From Branchiostoma floridae (taxonomy: Eukaryota; Chordata; Leptocardii; Amphioxiformes; Branchiostomatidae), in assembly GCF_000003815.2 (NCBI RefSeq), contig NC_049994.1, positions 2,841,464-2,905,463 on the forward strand: a DNA stretch of 64,000 nt, given 5' to 3'. Shown piece after piece: positions 10,717 through 23,412 of the stretch. Each line of letters begins with the position of its first letter. Position 1 is the first letter of the stretch. The notes beneath the pieces are model-generated. The model made no database searches, was not told the DNA's origin, and saw only the letters and a list, made by a program, of their open reading frames with translations. The position numbers and the translations under genes are program-made.

Positions 10717-13700
10717 AGGATATCGGGTCACGCGCCTTACCAAGAAACCTGGACTTGCGCCCAAACCACGACCGATCCATGTCGCTCAACTCCGACCACG
10801 GGGACTCTCTCGACTATCTACAAAGTTTCAACGAGAGAAACGCACATTTAAGCTTCCAGAGACCGCTCGAAGATTCCGATGATGAGCCTTTGTTGGATAT
10901 TGGCGAAGGGGGCCCTTCCTGTAACCATACGGGCCCGTGTTCGTGTCCCCCCGCCGGGACAACGACAACATCCCGGAGGCCACGATTCAGAGATAAGAAG
11001 GCCAGGAACCAGCTCCTCATCTGCTGCGTCCTTTCCTTCCTCTTCATGATAGGAGAATTTATAGGTAAGCTTTGGTTCCAAAGAACTAGTACTGCGACAC
11101 AGGAAGTGAATGAACGGATGGGGAGGGGGGCGTGTTTATTTGCAAAGCATATATTACGTTGTGTAAGTTACAACTCAGTTACACTTGCTATTTGTTTATT
11201 TCACAATCATGTCACAAATCTTAACATAATGTCGTGTACGTCTGTTCAGTAAATGCAGAGTAAAAATTGTCATAGACTAAGATAAACCTACTCTAGATTT
11301 AGAGGGGTGACATTTGCAAGCAAATACAAATGTTTTCCCTCACAAAGAGGTTAAGGTCCCTTATTTCACCTCCGTGCCTTAACACTATATAATTTCTAGG
11401 ACTGATTCTTTTGCTCAGTCATTACAGTACACAGGTATGAAGCGTGCCACACACGGTTCAACGGTGTCAGTGCATAGGAAACACTCAATGACGGAGACCC
11501 AAGGTGCCATATGGGGTACCCACAACAGCTGTTTCTTACGGTCTCCACATTGATAAAAAGACACAAACAACTTATATACTATACCCGGTCACAAAATAGA
11601 TTAACAGTCACATTTTACGATCTTTTGATTTGGCTTGGGAAAATACCAGGGGTGCCTAACCCTATGAAATCCGTACGAATATTATGTGATACACTATGCA
11701 AAAACGCACGAATATTATGAAATTCGCACGAATCACTATGTGATTCACAGGAACCTTATGTGATTCACACGAACCTTATGAGATTTGCACGATCCTTATA
11801 TATGCGAAATTGCGCAACCACTGCCGGGGTCACATGACAGAAGGAGCAGGATTTTCAAGATGGCGGCTTCGATTGGCGGCGATGGAAAATACGATGTAAC
11901 ACGCCGAAATGAAGCAAAATAGTAGCTCACAGGCTATCAAATACGTCATTCCATGCCTTGAAATGTAAATATCACGGGTAGAAACGCTCAAAATCATGCC
12001 TCCTCCCGGCCGCCGCTTTTGCATAAGGTTCGTGCAAATCTCATAAGGTTCGTGTTTATCACATACTGATTCGTGCGAATTTCATGATATTCGTGCGTTT
12101 TTGCATAGTGATTCGTGCAAATTTCATAATATTCGTGTGCTTTTGCATAGTGATTCGTTTGTATCACATAGTATTCGTACGAATTTCATAGGGTTCGTGA
12201 TATAGCTCCGAGTCTCTTCTCTCCTCTTTGCATTTATGAAGAGACTCGGGAGCTATATCATGGCTGGATACCAGGCTAGTGTTGGTACGCTACCCTATGC
12301 TACAAGTATATAACGGGCGCATATTTCAATTGAGCAACAACTACGATAACTTTAACATGTATTTCTGCAGGAGGTTACCTGGCCCATAGCCTGGCTATAA
12401 TGACAGATGCTGCCCACATGTTCAGCGATTTCGGCAGTTTTCTCATCAGTCTGGGTGCCTTGTGGATTGGGTCTCGCCAGCCTACAGATAAAATGACATT
12501 TGGATACTACAGAGCAGGTCAGTTATTACATAGATATAACACTTTACAACTCATTTATACTTTCCTATCTCTACTTTTGTAATTTGTGTGCAAGTTTATA
12601 TGACTCAAGGATCTACATTTGTAGTACATGCTCTTCTTTATAAGATGTAGGTAGCCTATTGTGATATCCAATAAATTGTAGAGACATCTGTCTTCTGCAA
12701 GTTATTCATAGCATACATATTATTGCCATTCTTGAGTTTGGCATAATATGTACTAGTACTAGTAGTAGTAGAATTTTCTGAATTATGAAGCATATACTAC
12801 TAGTACTGTAATTCCTTATTTTTTCAATGTACTGTTATGTTCACGGTTTTCACTGTGACGACTGTAACATTTTATCATTACTGATAACCAATAATTCACA
12901 GCCTTTTTTTATGTGCACTTGCCTCGACAGTGAACATTTAGTTCCGAGAACAAGTTAAATTTTCTCAGACCATGAAAGTTTGGTACCGTGAAGACAAAGC
13001 AAATTACAGTATGTAGTGGGGGGGCCCCAGATGTAGACAAATTGAAGATAAATTCAAGGATCATTTTTTTTTTTAAAGAACAGAAAAAAAACACACTATA
13101 ATATGAAGGACTACAAAATTCACAAATCCTACCTTGTAAGAAATATTTATAAGCTTTAAGCCTGATAAACATTGCATTGCATTTGTGTATTTTGTTTAAA
13201 GTATCAATTATAGTAAGTCTCCCTTGGGGGTTGAACTCACAACCTACTGAATGTAACACTCTGCCTCCTATAGACCATTTTGCAATGCAGGGTTGTAGCC
13301 AGCCTGAAATCATTTTCAGTCCCCTTGATTTTGAATGGGGATCCTATCGAGCACAGAAGGCATGGCGTGACGTTGCAAATCATTTCTAGGGGGTCTGGGT
13401 CCCAGAAAATATTTAAATCAAGACCCTCTGAAACACTATTTCCTGCATTTTGAGGTGCAAATTTTGCTTGTAAAGTTATAGGCTAAGCTGTTCAATGGCA
13501 TTTGTTTTGGTGAAGAAGAACACATGGGTTTCAGTTTTTTTTTACATATCGATTTTTGTCTGTCCCAGGGGACGGAATAGGGAAAAACTTTTTTCAGTCC
13601 CCAGTTGCAAAATTCTGGTCAGAAAGGACTGAAGGACAGGTGCTGGCTACAACCCTGTTGCAATGGCTTCTGTCTGACTACTGTTTTCTTTCCTTCCCCA

Positions 13701-16700
13701 GAGGTTCTGGGAGCCCTGGTGAGCGTGTTGATAATCTGGCTGCTGACAGGGATACTGGTGTACGAGGCTGTACAGAGGATCATCCACAAGTCCATACAGA
13801 TACAGGGGGACACCATGCTCATAACAGCGGGCTGTAGTGTAGCTTTTAACATCTTGTAAGTACTGTACAAAAAGTGAAACTACGACAAGTAAACGTCAAT
13901 GAATTTCGAAGGTTAGATATCTGGTTAATAACATTTTGATAAGATATATACGTGGATAGAAGGGGACCTCATGCTCATTACATTGGGCTGTAGTGTAGCT
14001 TTCACCATCCTGTAAGTACTTGACAAAAAGTAAAACTATGTACTACGAGTAAATGTCAATGAATTTTGAAGGTTAGACATCCAGGTTACAAGATACGCCA
14101 AAGACATTAGCAACTGGATATGATTTGAAAATGATCAGGGGTCTAGCCAGCGTCCGTTTTTCCGTCAATTGACGGAAATTTGCTGCGTGTGACAGAAAAA
14201 TTTTAAAACCAATCCGTCAACCTTGACGGACAAAAATCCTTGGTGGAAGCTATGGCCATAAAATCCACACAGTTTGTTTTGCTATTGTTATGATTGTTTA
14301 CAATGTGTGATGGCGCCTTTCGCATTCGATATTCTCATTGAAAAAACGTTTTTCAAGGTCTCAGTTCAGTCTCTGTAACTCATGGAATAGTGTTTTCGTG
14401 ACAATGGGAATTGGTTGACGGAAAAAAAATTTGGGCTGGCTAGAGCCCTGGGTCTGATCATCAGACGGTCAGACCATTTCCAAATCATATCAGACTCTGA
14501 TGTTTCAGATAGCATCCACTATCTCTCATCATTGACACTGACAAAATTATATCCAAAATCATATCACTTTGTGATGTCACAAATTTCAATCAGACAGTCA
14601 AAGGACAAAGCATATATAGGTGTGTCAATTTAAGATACACGCAGTATGTTAAGGTAGAAAATAATAAATGAATGTTTTGTGTTCTGCAGATTGACCATCA
14701 TACTGCATTTCCAAGGAAGATCACATGGGCACTCACATGGAGGTAAGTTCAACTGAACAGTGACATACTAGTAGTATTGTAACAATGCTAAATTTTCTTC
14801 CAACACCCATTCGTACACAGATCAAAATTTCAAAGACCACTGTCGCCTTCTTCACGATCAAAATGACCAATCACTTTGGAACGTAAGCTTGCAAGACATG
14901 CAGACCCATGATCTTATTCACACGTGATCTTACGGATACGTGGCATCAGCAGGGAATTCTGACTTTGTCCAGTGAAACACTACTTCTTTACAAAGGTGGC
15001 AGGGTTAGACAAGTTGTCTTAAATGCACTTGTCCTATTAGGCAAGTACATAAAAAAATTTTTTGCCCGAACCAACTTTTCAGTTGCCTGAAATTTGAATG
15101 ACATTTTTGTATGTACTTTCACTTCCATCAATGGAATTTTTGTTATTGGCTCTACTTTTCTGTTAGCCAAATGCTTGATGCCATGACTGTGAAAAGTACC
15201 AAGTATATCAAAGTCTCAGTCAATGAAAAAAATCTAACTTGCCCGATCGGGCAACTGGGGTAGGACATGCATTTTCACTTGCCCTGGACAATGGGGCTAG
15301 TGGACTTGTCCAACCCTGGGAGGCCATATACATGAGGGCACTCAAGCCATCATTTAACACAGTTGGCATTGTAAAGTTCCTGGCACGTTTGATATCACAT
15401 ATCTACATTTAGATCTCATAAAAATAATATCATGTGTTTTCAACAGGTAAAAGATTGTGTTCAAGATTTTTGAAGAAAGGGTACTTACTTTATTTGAGTT
15501 TTTTTTTTTTTCATTTTCACATTTCATATTCTAGTTCCATAGATTTGAGACTTGTCCCAAACCAGGGTGCATGCTTTCATGGAGAAAATGTGTTAGTGTG
15601 CCAACATTACTGGCATGTATATGGTATTGACACTGTCAATAATGGCTGAATAGATGCAATCTTTCAACTCACCTGAACAATTACGTTTCTTTACTTAAGT
15701 TATATAACCCCTAATCAATGTTCACAGTCTCACTATAATATGGGGCAGATATTGCTTTGTTTTCTGTTTTGTTTCTGTATTTAATTTACCAGTAGCATAC
15801 ATTACTGAGTATGTGTACCGGACCCACAAAATATGTGTTTAGCTTAACCATGAATTGAATATTCATTGATCCCACTTTTGTGTGGACAAAAGACCAAGCA
15901 AAACCGTTTCAAGAAAACTCTAGTCTGTTTATTGGAACAGCTGTTAAAGTACTTTTAAGTAGTACTTCAAACCCAGCTCAGGTATATATGCGTACGACAC
16001 TGTGTGAAAATCTTTTCAATACAGATCCAAAATACCGGACTTTGAGGTGCTAAACCTGATATATAGTATAAAATATGAAGTCACATATTTGTGACTAAAT
16101 GATAATATGAGATCCATGAGTCTTGCAAGACTTAGGGCAGTAGTTCTTTTCATATTGAAACTTTTAAAAAATATTGTCAGATTGTCAACAGCTCATTTGT
16201 CACTATTAAATAGAGCACAAGGTTACTCCTGTTCCTGTACCTGTATACCTGTTGTTACATTTAGGTACACATCCCAGGGGTCGAAATACACATACTTAAC
16301 TTGCAATTTGCACATAATTTTTGAGATTTGCATGTGAAAATATTCTGAACTTGCAATATTGCATGTTCAAAATACCTGGCCTATAGTAAAAATACTGAGG
16401 CCATGGTGCCTCTGTTTATCTGATGGGGATCGTCACCGGTCGTCAGTAGGTGTTGTAGATAATCAAATTTGGCTTTGCTGCAAACTTACATGCTGATTAT
16501 GTGGATATCTTTCCAAAATTTCAAGTTCTGTCTATACTTTTTTGCGCCAATTTCTGTCAGCAAAATTCTGCCAAAGGACGGAATGATAGATGCTGGCTAG
16601 AACATAGCAGTATTTTGCATGTAAATTTTTCAAATTGCACGTTAAATTTTTGCCAACTTGCAATTTTGCATGTAGCACAAAAAATGTATTTCGATCCCTG

Positions 16701-19643
16701 CATCCTTACATACAGCTCGATTGGGTACCAGCTGGGTAGTAGTTCACTTCTATGTTTGCTTCTGCTACCTGTATTTGGAACCGTTTATTCAAATCTTTTG
16801 GCGGTGACATCAGTTTATGAACAAGATAATCTCAAGAACATTCAAACAGGTGTTTCAACCACTTTTTTTTCAACTACAGCAATCAGTTAACAATGTTAAC
16901 TTCAAGTTTCTTGTGACTGGCGTGGAACTTGTGTTACTTGTTTCATAAGTGGGAACCAATCAGCGCCCTTGGCCTAATTTTGGATGAGATTTTAATATTC
17001 GAGGCATTAGAGATGTCAAAGTCAGACAGAATAGCAGAGAAGCAACTGTATATAAGTGTCAGGTCCAACTACTACTCGGATAGTACCCGTAACTACTACC
17101 CGGAAGAATGAGACTGTAACCTCTTGAATATGTTATACCTAGGGACTTCGCGGGTAACTGACGGAGAAACCGAGGGAAGGAACATCAACGTGAGAGCAGC
17201 CTTCATCCATGTGATTGGTGATTTGCTACAAAGTGTGGGAGTTCTGATAGCAGCATATATCATCAGATATAAGGTAAGGTCACAGTATTCTTGCAAGTGC
17301 AGTTGAGCGTATATGTTTTGGGCAACCTACTAGTATGCCGTGATATCTAAAGTAGTGTTTATAAGGCCACTCCTACTGCAAAGCTGAATCCACGTCGCAG
17401 AAACTGACCTTTGTATTCATCCCTGCTTAATATATATAATTGAAATGGGTTTGGACACCACTAAGGCTAAGGACACCACTGGGATATGGACACCACTTAG
17501 GGTGCGGACAGTACTGGCAGGGTTGGACAAGTCCACTAGCACTACTAACTGAGGGTAAGGACACTACATTCCCTGGGGTACGGACACAACAAGGAGTACT
17601 GCTGGGTCTACGGACACTACTGGGGGTATTGACACTACTGGGGGGTAACGGACACTACTGGTGTACTGACACCACTGGGGGTATGAACACTACACTTCTG
17701 GGGGTATGGACACTACTGGGAACATTTCTGCATTCAATGAGTATTATTACTACGAGACTTTGTAGTTTTGCTTTGAGCAAATGTATACGTACTTGTTGAC
17801 AGTGTTATTGAAGATGTACGTTGTGTTGTTTTCTAGCCGGAGTACCAGATAGCAGACCCCATCTGTACGTTCCTGTTCTCAGGCCTGGTGCTGGTCACCA
17901 CCTTCACCATACTTAGGGACACCATCAGGGTCCTCCTGGAAGGTAGCTAACATTTTCTTCCTTTTCTTAGTAATACACGTATGCAGTATGGAGTACTTTG
18001 TCGTCCATGATTAAGTTATAAACAGGACTGGTATGTATTACTAAGTTTTGGGAGCTCTATGCTCCTTTGAACATGTATTTGTTGCACCAGCAAATTTTTG
18101 GGAGCATACATTTGTATACCTGTAAGTGTGGGGTATAACTAGAGTGAACCCGCTAGACATAGTGGCATAGAAGTGTGAAGACTATCTGACTGCTGCCTAC
18201 TAAGTACCTGTGTCTAGCACCCTCACAGCAGTATAATCAAATACTGGATACTACTGCTAAACTCATACATATGCTCATTAACTAGAAGCAAGTCAGTCTA
18301 TAGTACTGAGTTAGTATATTAATAGCTGTTAAGTTTAAAATAATACTTAAAAGTTGCTATGTTTGTCTCAAGATTTAGTAGTTTTCGATAGCTGAATATT
18401 TACCCAGTTTATGTCTTTCAGCAACTCCCAGATCTATAGACGTGAGTGCAGTAAAGCGAGACCTAGCCATCCTACCTGGAGTCAGGGGAGTCCACAACTT
18501 ACATGTCTGGTCTCTCACCATGGACAAGAATGTGCTTAATGTGCACTTGATATTGGGTAAGTAACAATGTACAATATACTAGGAAGGTAATATTTGCAAG
18601 CAAATACAGAATGTTACCTTCACATGTTGTAGTCTAACACTGGCAACTGTTTTGTTCATTCTTATTTGAACACATTTCTAAATGTAGTGACCCGAGCCCC
18701 TCTAGTTCTGACATTTGCTACATTATGTAACCGAACACCACATGCATGCCTGCTACTTTACCGGTTAACATGGTGACAGCCGTCTGGTCCAGGTCGTTGA
18801 CCTTATTTGTGCGGAAAAGAAGAAGAAACAAAGCAAAAACAATATGTTCCCTTCTGTGAAGGTAACATAATAAGCAATTTTCATGGCATAGAGACATCAG
18901 CACAAGTCATGATATCTAGTACTAGGCAAAATAAAGGCTTTGATTTAATCATGGATTATAAAGAGAAGGTGCAATTTTTCAGACAGAGAGAATTGTGATG
19001 AAGAAGACGTGTAATTTAAGGCAATTTAGTCAGACGCACAGTCCTAGAATTTTTAGTTGCTATAAGTCACATCCAAACATGACAAATACACAATCATCAA
19101 TATCTGATTCAATGAAAGTTTTTTTATATGCCCGCACGCACACAGTTTTGAAGCTTTAAATATTTTGATAAACCCAAATTCAACTTAAATTTCTTACAGA
19201 AGACGACAGACATTTTATTATCTTTCTAACATTTAGTGAATAATATGGTGTGTACTGGACTAAATGTACTTTGATATCTGTACAAACGTTAATCTATGAA
19301 AATATTTGAGTGCACCGGTGCACCCACTGAAAAAAATTGGGTGCACAGCTCGGATTTTGAGTGCACACAGTGTTCCGAGCCCTGATGTGCTATTAGACAC
19401 TACAATTAACTAAGGTACAAACAACGGACTGTAACTATCACACCTCACAATGCTTCAAGTACGTGTATACTTAAATGTCTAACAATTTTAATTATTTCAG
19501 CTCAAGACGCAGACCACGAGGCAGTGCTTCATTCCGCTACATGGAGGATACGTAAGAACTACCCGATCCATCACTGTGCAATACAGGTGGAGAAGGCATG
19601 TCCCTCCAGTGTGCTGGAAACCAAAGGGGTAGTAGAGGCCTAG
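10695..19643 (+). CDS. SLC30A: Zinc transporter, SLC30A/ZnT2-3-4-8 group
   Basis: Cation-diffusion-facilitator zinc/proton antiporter that would move cytosolic zinc into vesicles or out of the cell. CDS exons: 10695-11064, 12371-12517, 13702-13855, 14690-14742, 17143-17273, 17837-17942, 18422-18556, 19501-19643. All junctions are GT-AG and in frame, giving 412 residues, near the family's usual length. Residues 1-105 are cytosolic, with a DDEPLL acidic dileucine sorting motif (62-67) and a Cys/His patch (76-84). Six TM segments follow. The zinc-site pairs are H139/D143 (AHMFSD) in TM2 and H264/D268 (FIHVIGD) in TM5. The TM4-5 loop has only a short His stretch (HGHSHG). The C-terminal domain includes the typical [10 protein letters not shown] block. 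It lacks the C-terminal CxxC of vertebrate ZnT2/4/8. Which vertebrate paralogue is closest cannot be decided here; it may be pre-duplication. Confidence 0.93.
11659..12196. mobile_element. MITE with long TIRs built of short subrepeats
   Basis: An element of about 538 bp in intron 1 of the zinc transporter. The left end reads 'accctatgaaatccgtacga' and the right end mirrors it as 'ttcgtacgaatttcataggg'. Each inverted arm is about 150 bp and is itself made of repeated 20-28-base blocks of the type 'attcgtgcgaatttcat' and 'ataaggttcgtgcaaat'. The centre is unrelated single-copy sequence. No transposase is present, so it is non-autonomous, of unassigned superfamily. Confidence 0.8.
12200..12259. 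repeat. Short hairpin next to MITE
   Basis: 'atatagctccgagtctctt' pairs with 'aagagactcgggagctatat' across a loop of roughly 20 bases. It abuts the preceding element and may be part of the same or an older insertion. Confidence 0.7.
13288..13657. mobile_element. hAT-like MITE with 8-bp target duplication
   Basis: The terminal inverted repeats are 'cagggttgtagccagcc' and 'gctggctacaaccctg'. They are flanked on both sides by the exact 8-base duplication TTGCAATG (13280-13287 and 13658-13665). CAGGG-type ends with an 8-bp duplication fit the hAT superfamily. The element is 370 bp and non-coding. It sits 44 bases before exon 3 of the zinc transporter, so it supplies part of the region upstream of that acceptor. 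Confidence 0.85.
13956..14011 (+). other. Duplicated end of zinc-transporter exon 3
   Basis: The last 56 coding bases of exon 3, its splice donor and about 80 bases of intron are repeated about 155 bases downstream. The copy keeps an open frame in register ([19 protein letters not shown] versus [19 protein letters not shown]) and its own 'ct|gtaagt' donor. No strong acceptor lies directly before it; 'gataag' at about 13,940 is the only nearby candidate. It is either a relic or an alternative TM4-encoding exon. Confidence 0.7.
14143..14450. mobile_element. MITE with CAGGG-type TIRs
   Basis: The ends 'caggggtctagccagcgtcc' and 'ggctggctagagccctg' are inverted copies, related to those of the 13,288 element. 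The interior carries a small palindrome around 'ccgtcaattgacgg'. No clear target duplication remains. Non-coding, within a zinc-transporter intron. Confidence 0.65.
14999..15318. mobile_element. MITE with CAGGGTTAGACAAGT ends
   Basis: 'cagggttagacaagttg' at the left is mirrored by 'gacttgtccaaccctg' at the right. The interior repeats 'acttgcccgatcgggcaa'-like palindromes. This is another non-autonomous CAGGG-ended element in the intron between zinc-transporter exons 4 and 5. Confidence 0.65.
16275..16702. mobile_element. MITE with GGGTCGAAATAC ends
   Basis: 'caggggtcgaaatacaca' and 'tgtatttcgatccctg' are terminal inverted repeats of a roughly 428-bp element. CATCC borders both ends, which may be a partial target duplication. 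It is probably related to the elements at 32,055 and 34,012, which end in 'gggctcgaaat'. It lies in the large fourth intron of the zinc transporter and is non-coding. Confidence 0.65.
17452..17720. repeat. Minisatellite, roughly 18-20-bp unit
   Basis: Degenerate repeats of 'ggacactactgggggtat' fill this part of the intron between exons 5 and 6 of the zinc transporter. The 119-codon plus-strand frame across it is a by-product of the repeat. Confidence 0.75.
19300..19383. repeat. Fragment of GGGTGCAC repeat
   Basis: The stretch ends '…attgggtgcacagctcgg' and '…gagccctg', matching the right end of the element at 32,055-32,396. A decayed or truncated copy in the last intron of the zinc transporter. 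Confidence 0.5.
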
Positions 19644-20990
19644 CCAGGGGTACACCATCTTCTCAAATGTTCCCGGTAATTATGTAACAGATGACACTAT
19701 AATTCTGGACTGACAGTCTGATTCTGGAAAACGTTCTAATTTCTAGGCCAAAAAGCAGTTACTCAAACAAGCAGCTGGATATGATTTTAGAAACAGTCAG
19801 ATATTTAAGACAGCCATCCGGATGGCTAATTTCTGAAACGTCTGACCATTTCCAATTATTTCCAGGCATATTTTACTACCTGGATGTCGAACCTTCATTG
19901 ATGTTTCTCATTATTTTCTTGTAGATTGACCAACTAAGTCGCTATCTACAAGACTTTAGTATGGTGTAAAAAAATGATATCAATGTCTAGTTAAAGATTA
20001 CTATTCGGGAATATGGACAGTTCTGCAGAATTCTCAAAAATTCTGAAAACCTCAAACAGAACTTGGGTAATCTGTATAATATATTAGTAGAATTGAAAGA
20101 TGCTTTTCATTAGTTGTTGTTGATGTTACATCATCAGTATCAAGTAAAGTTCTTGTCTTCCCAAGAAGAATTTCTGAGAATTGTTCGGAAGACTGTACGC
20201 CTGGAGTTATAGTGTCATCTGTTTGTTCTCATGTGTTCCAAACCAGAATATTTGATAAACAACAAGAAAGAGATGTATGTACAGGATGATTTTAATGTGG
20301 AAAATTTGGTGTAATCTTATCAACCAAAATGTATATTTGCATTGTTATCAAATGTAATTGTATGTTAACAATGTTTTGTTGTGTGGGTCAGAAGAAATAT
20401 TATATGCTCTTGCTATTTACACACATCTTAATATCTTACAGCATCCATATTCTATTACTGTGTAAAAAGTATTTTTTCGAAATTATGAAATGTGCGTTAT
20501 CTGATGACACATACTTTTAATCTTCTGGTGGAAAATGAAATTATTGTTAATTAATATTATTACGAGGCAATATCCATGTCTAGGTAATGATAACGTTTTC
20601 AGAGATAAGTTCTGCAGCCAAGCCATCCATGACAATTTATTGAAAAGAAACTATCTATATAGGAAAGTGTTACTATAGTTAGCGTGTTGAATCGCTCTCA
20701 CCAAAGAACATACTGTATAATATTAGTATGTTGTTCATTGTATTTTAGGTTATTGGTAACATGGTGTTTCAGGGATGAGAAGCGTTACATGTACAATAAG
20801 TCTGACACATGTGTAAAATGTAGAAGTTTGCAATGTTAACTTTGAACAGATTGTATTTCAATGACACTCTAAGCTAGTGGCCAGAAATCAATGTATTAGT
20901 TTAACATTTCAACATTAATCATAAAGATAGAATGAAGTCTTCCTGATCTGATTACTGGTAATTGATGGCTGTGCAATAAAACGAAAGATA
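19644..20990 (+). other. Probable 3' UTR of zinc transporter
   Basis: No coding exons are seen after the TAG at 19,641-19,643. The first well-placed AATAAA is at 20,975-20,980, about 1.33 kb downstream. The stretch is AT-rich with no transposon ends that I can recognise. Confidence 0.5.
20975..20980 (+). terminator. Poly(A) signal of zinc transporter
   Basis: Canonical AATAAA downstream of the stop. It is the best candidate for the end of the transcript, judged only on position. Confidence 0.45.
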
Positions 20991-23410
20991 AATTAAATAT
21001 ACTTCAGGTTGGAAATGTCTGCAATACTGCCTGATTTGAAAATGATAACTTCAGGTGATATAGTGTGATTTTCATAACTTCTATATGTTACAATTGGAAA
21101 TTTAACATTACGGTTTATTGCTTTCTTTTATTTAGAATGTCATTCAACTTAATCTTCCTGTACTTTCTGTACACTTTGGCAAAATGGCATTGTTATACTT
21201 CGCAGTGCAGTATTTAAGGTTACAAGTTAATGCCCAGTTTGAACAAAACTATGCTTTGTATGAGAAAGCTTACTAAGTAGATATATTTCATCAATGTTGT
21301 AGGTATTTGCACAAAATGTTTTTGATTTTTCATCGATTGAATTTCAACTGCAAGGAAGATACTAAAAACATGACATGTTAACCAATTGAATTACACGAAA
21401 TGAAAAATTTCAATGATTTGATGAATTTGTATTTATAACAAGCGTCTACGACTACATGTACGGTGACAGTGCAATGAGTCTAGTGCCAAAACGTCTATAT
21501 AAGGACACTAACTCCTGGTCATTCACCCGCCCAGAGAAAATATACATCGTATGGCGTCTTAGAACTAGTCATTAATGCTATAACCCCTGAATCAATCCAC
21601 CAAGGTGGCTATAGCAAGTGATTAGGCCTTTATGACACCAAGGAATAGGCGGGTCATTAACTTTATTATCATATAGCATATCCAAACTACATGTATTCCA
21701 TTTGAAACATACAAATTCCTTCAATACCATTATTGTAGTGTGCAATTCTTAGAAATGATTCTAAAATTTACATTTGTCCTATTGGTAAATGAGGAGATTA
21801 CAGATTTCAATTTGAAAACAAAATTTGCACAGAAAATATTCACAACATTGCAATATAGGCATGTCAAATCTTTTCAAAATCTTCTTTACTGTACTGTATT
21901 AATGAACATACAGTCATTGCTGGCTGTGATCATTCCTCCCTGATTGGTGTTATTCTGATTGGTCAATATTGTGAACTCTCCTATTCTGATTGGATCCTGT
22001 GACAGATGATGGTTTTCTTTCTGTTAGAGCATCACGACCAATATGCAATGGGGACATCATATATGTAATACTTATCTGTGGATTTAAGTTAACTTTGACC
22101 AAAATGTAGGGGATCACAATTATCTTGCAACATTCCAAGCTTTTTTTTCAGCTTACTTCAGATTGCTAGACAGGCTAATCCAAGTCTATGCTTTCATGTA
22201 TAAAAGCAAGAAAAGACAAAATTAATGTAATCATAGCATAATTGCTTTAATTTGTATGTCTCTGGTTTTGATTCAGGTGTTACAAAACTGTTGCTTTTCC
22301 ATTCCAGGAAATTTTGTACAGTACACTGTATTCAAGGAAAAATGGGGGTAGATTGCACAGTGTTGTTAAATTGTATATAATGTACATTTGTGTGAAGATT
22401 TAAGATTTGTAAATGATAATTGCTTGTAGTTGCCGAGTGGTGCAGTCAGATTCACAGTTTTAGAGTTCTTCTGTCCGAAGTTTACAACAACAAAAAAAGA
22501 ATGTGGACAACAAAAGCATGGTCTTTTCTGTCATAAGGCAATAACCGCTCTGTTCCCGTTCGTGCGATATTCGAATCTGTTTGAGTTTTGCACTTTGACA
22601 TTTTTTGGCATGAAAGAACTTAGATTATACTTCCATTGTTATGCAATCTGACAAAGATACTCCCTCAGCCTCGAACCTTTAGCCTGAATAATGTTAGCAC
22701 TGCCTATAATGTGTACAGTTGAAATGTTTTAGTCAGGTTTTCAAATTTTAGGTTAAATATGATTGTCGCAATGAAGCAAGAGACTTTGCAATTGACCCAG
22801 CCTGACTGTCAATCACAATTATCAGTTCGACCAATGATGACATGTCAAATAGCAGTTCGACCAATGGGGACAGGGCTACAGCTAGGATCAGTGTATTCTT
22901 GGCTGAAGAATTGTCAAAGATACAAAAATGCATTTATATGTACACATTGAAGAATACATAATTGAAAGGTGTGACGTCTTGTAATTATTGCAGTATTTTG
23001 TGTATTTAATCTTATTCAAAGTTCAGAGCCCATTCCGAGTCACCATGAGGGATCATTTTAAATAGCTGTATCTAACGATATACCTCATTTTCTCAGTTAC
23101 AAATGTCCCATGCTTGAGAGGCCTTTCATGGAATGCGGTACATTTACATTCAGTATAACAAGTTATGATTGATAACAAGTTAGATTCTCATTTACATGAT
23201 GAGCAACTACGTTTCCCACGTCAGTGATTGATTTTAGACATTTTGCCCCGTGCAATGTAAAGAAACAGGTTAACCGGTTAGACAGCATTGGCGGACAATA
23301 TTGTACGTGACAGCTCAGCAAGCTGGAAGATCTCACCGACTTTTGCACAGGTGTGAATATATTTTCCGTACAGATTCTATGTGAAGGAATGAAGATGTCA
23401 TACGTGAACA
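20991..23410. other. Intergenic, nothing recognised
   Basis: AT-rich sequence with short frames only. At 22,430-22,490 a 'tgccgagtggtgcag' box resembles a Pol III A box (Leu/Ser tRNA type), but no B box or cloverleaf follows. No supported gene. Confidence 0.4.
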
Positions 23411-23412
23411 GG

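Noticed and set aside
13556-13859. ATG-started frames around zinc-transporter exon 3 read as separate small genes.
   Set aside because: They run through the hAT MITE and the acceptor; only 13,702-13,855 is coding.
17440-17799. 119-codon plus-strand frame in a zinc-transporter intron.
   Set aside because: Minisatellite translation, low complexity.
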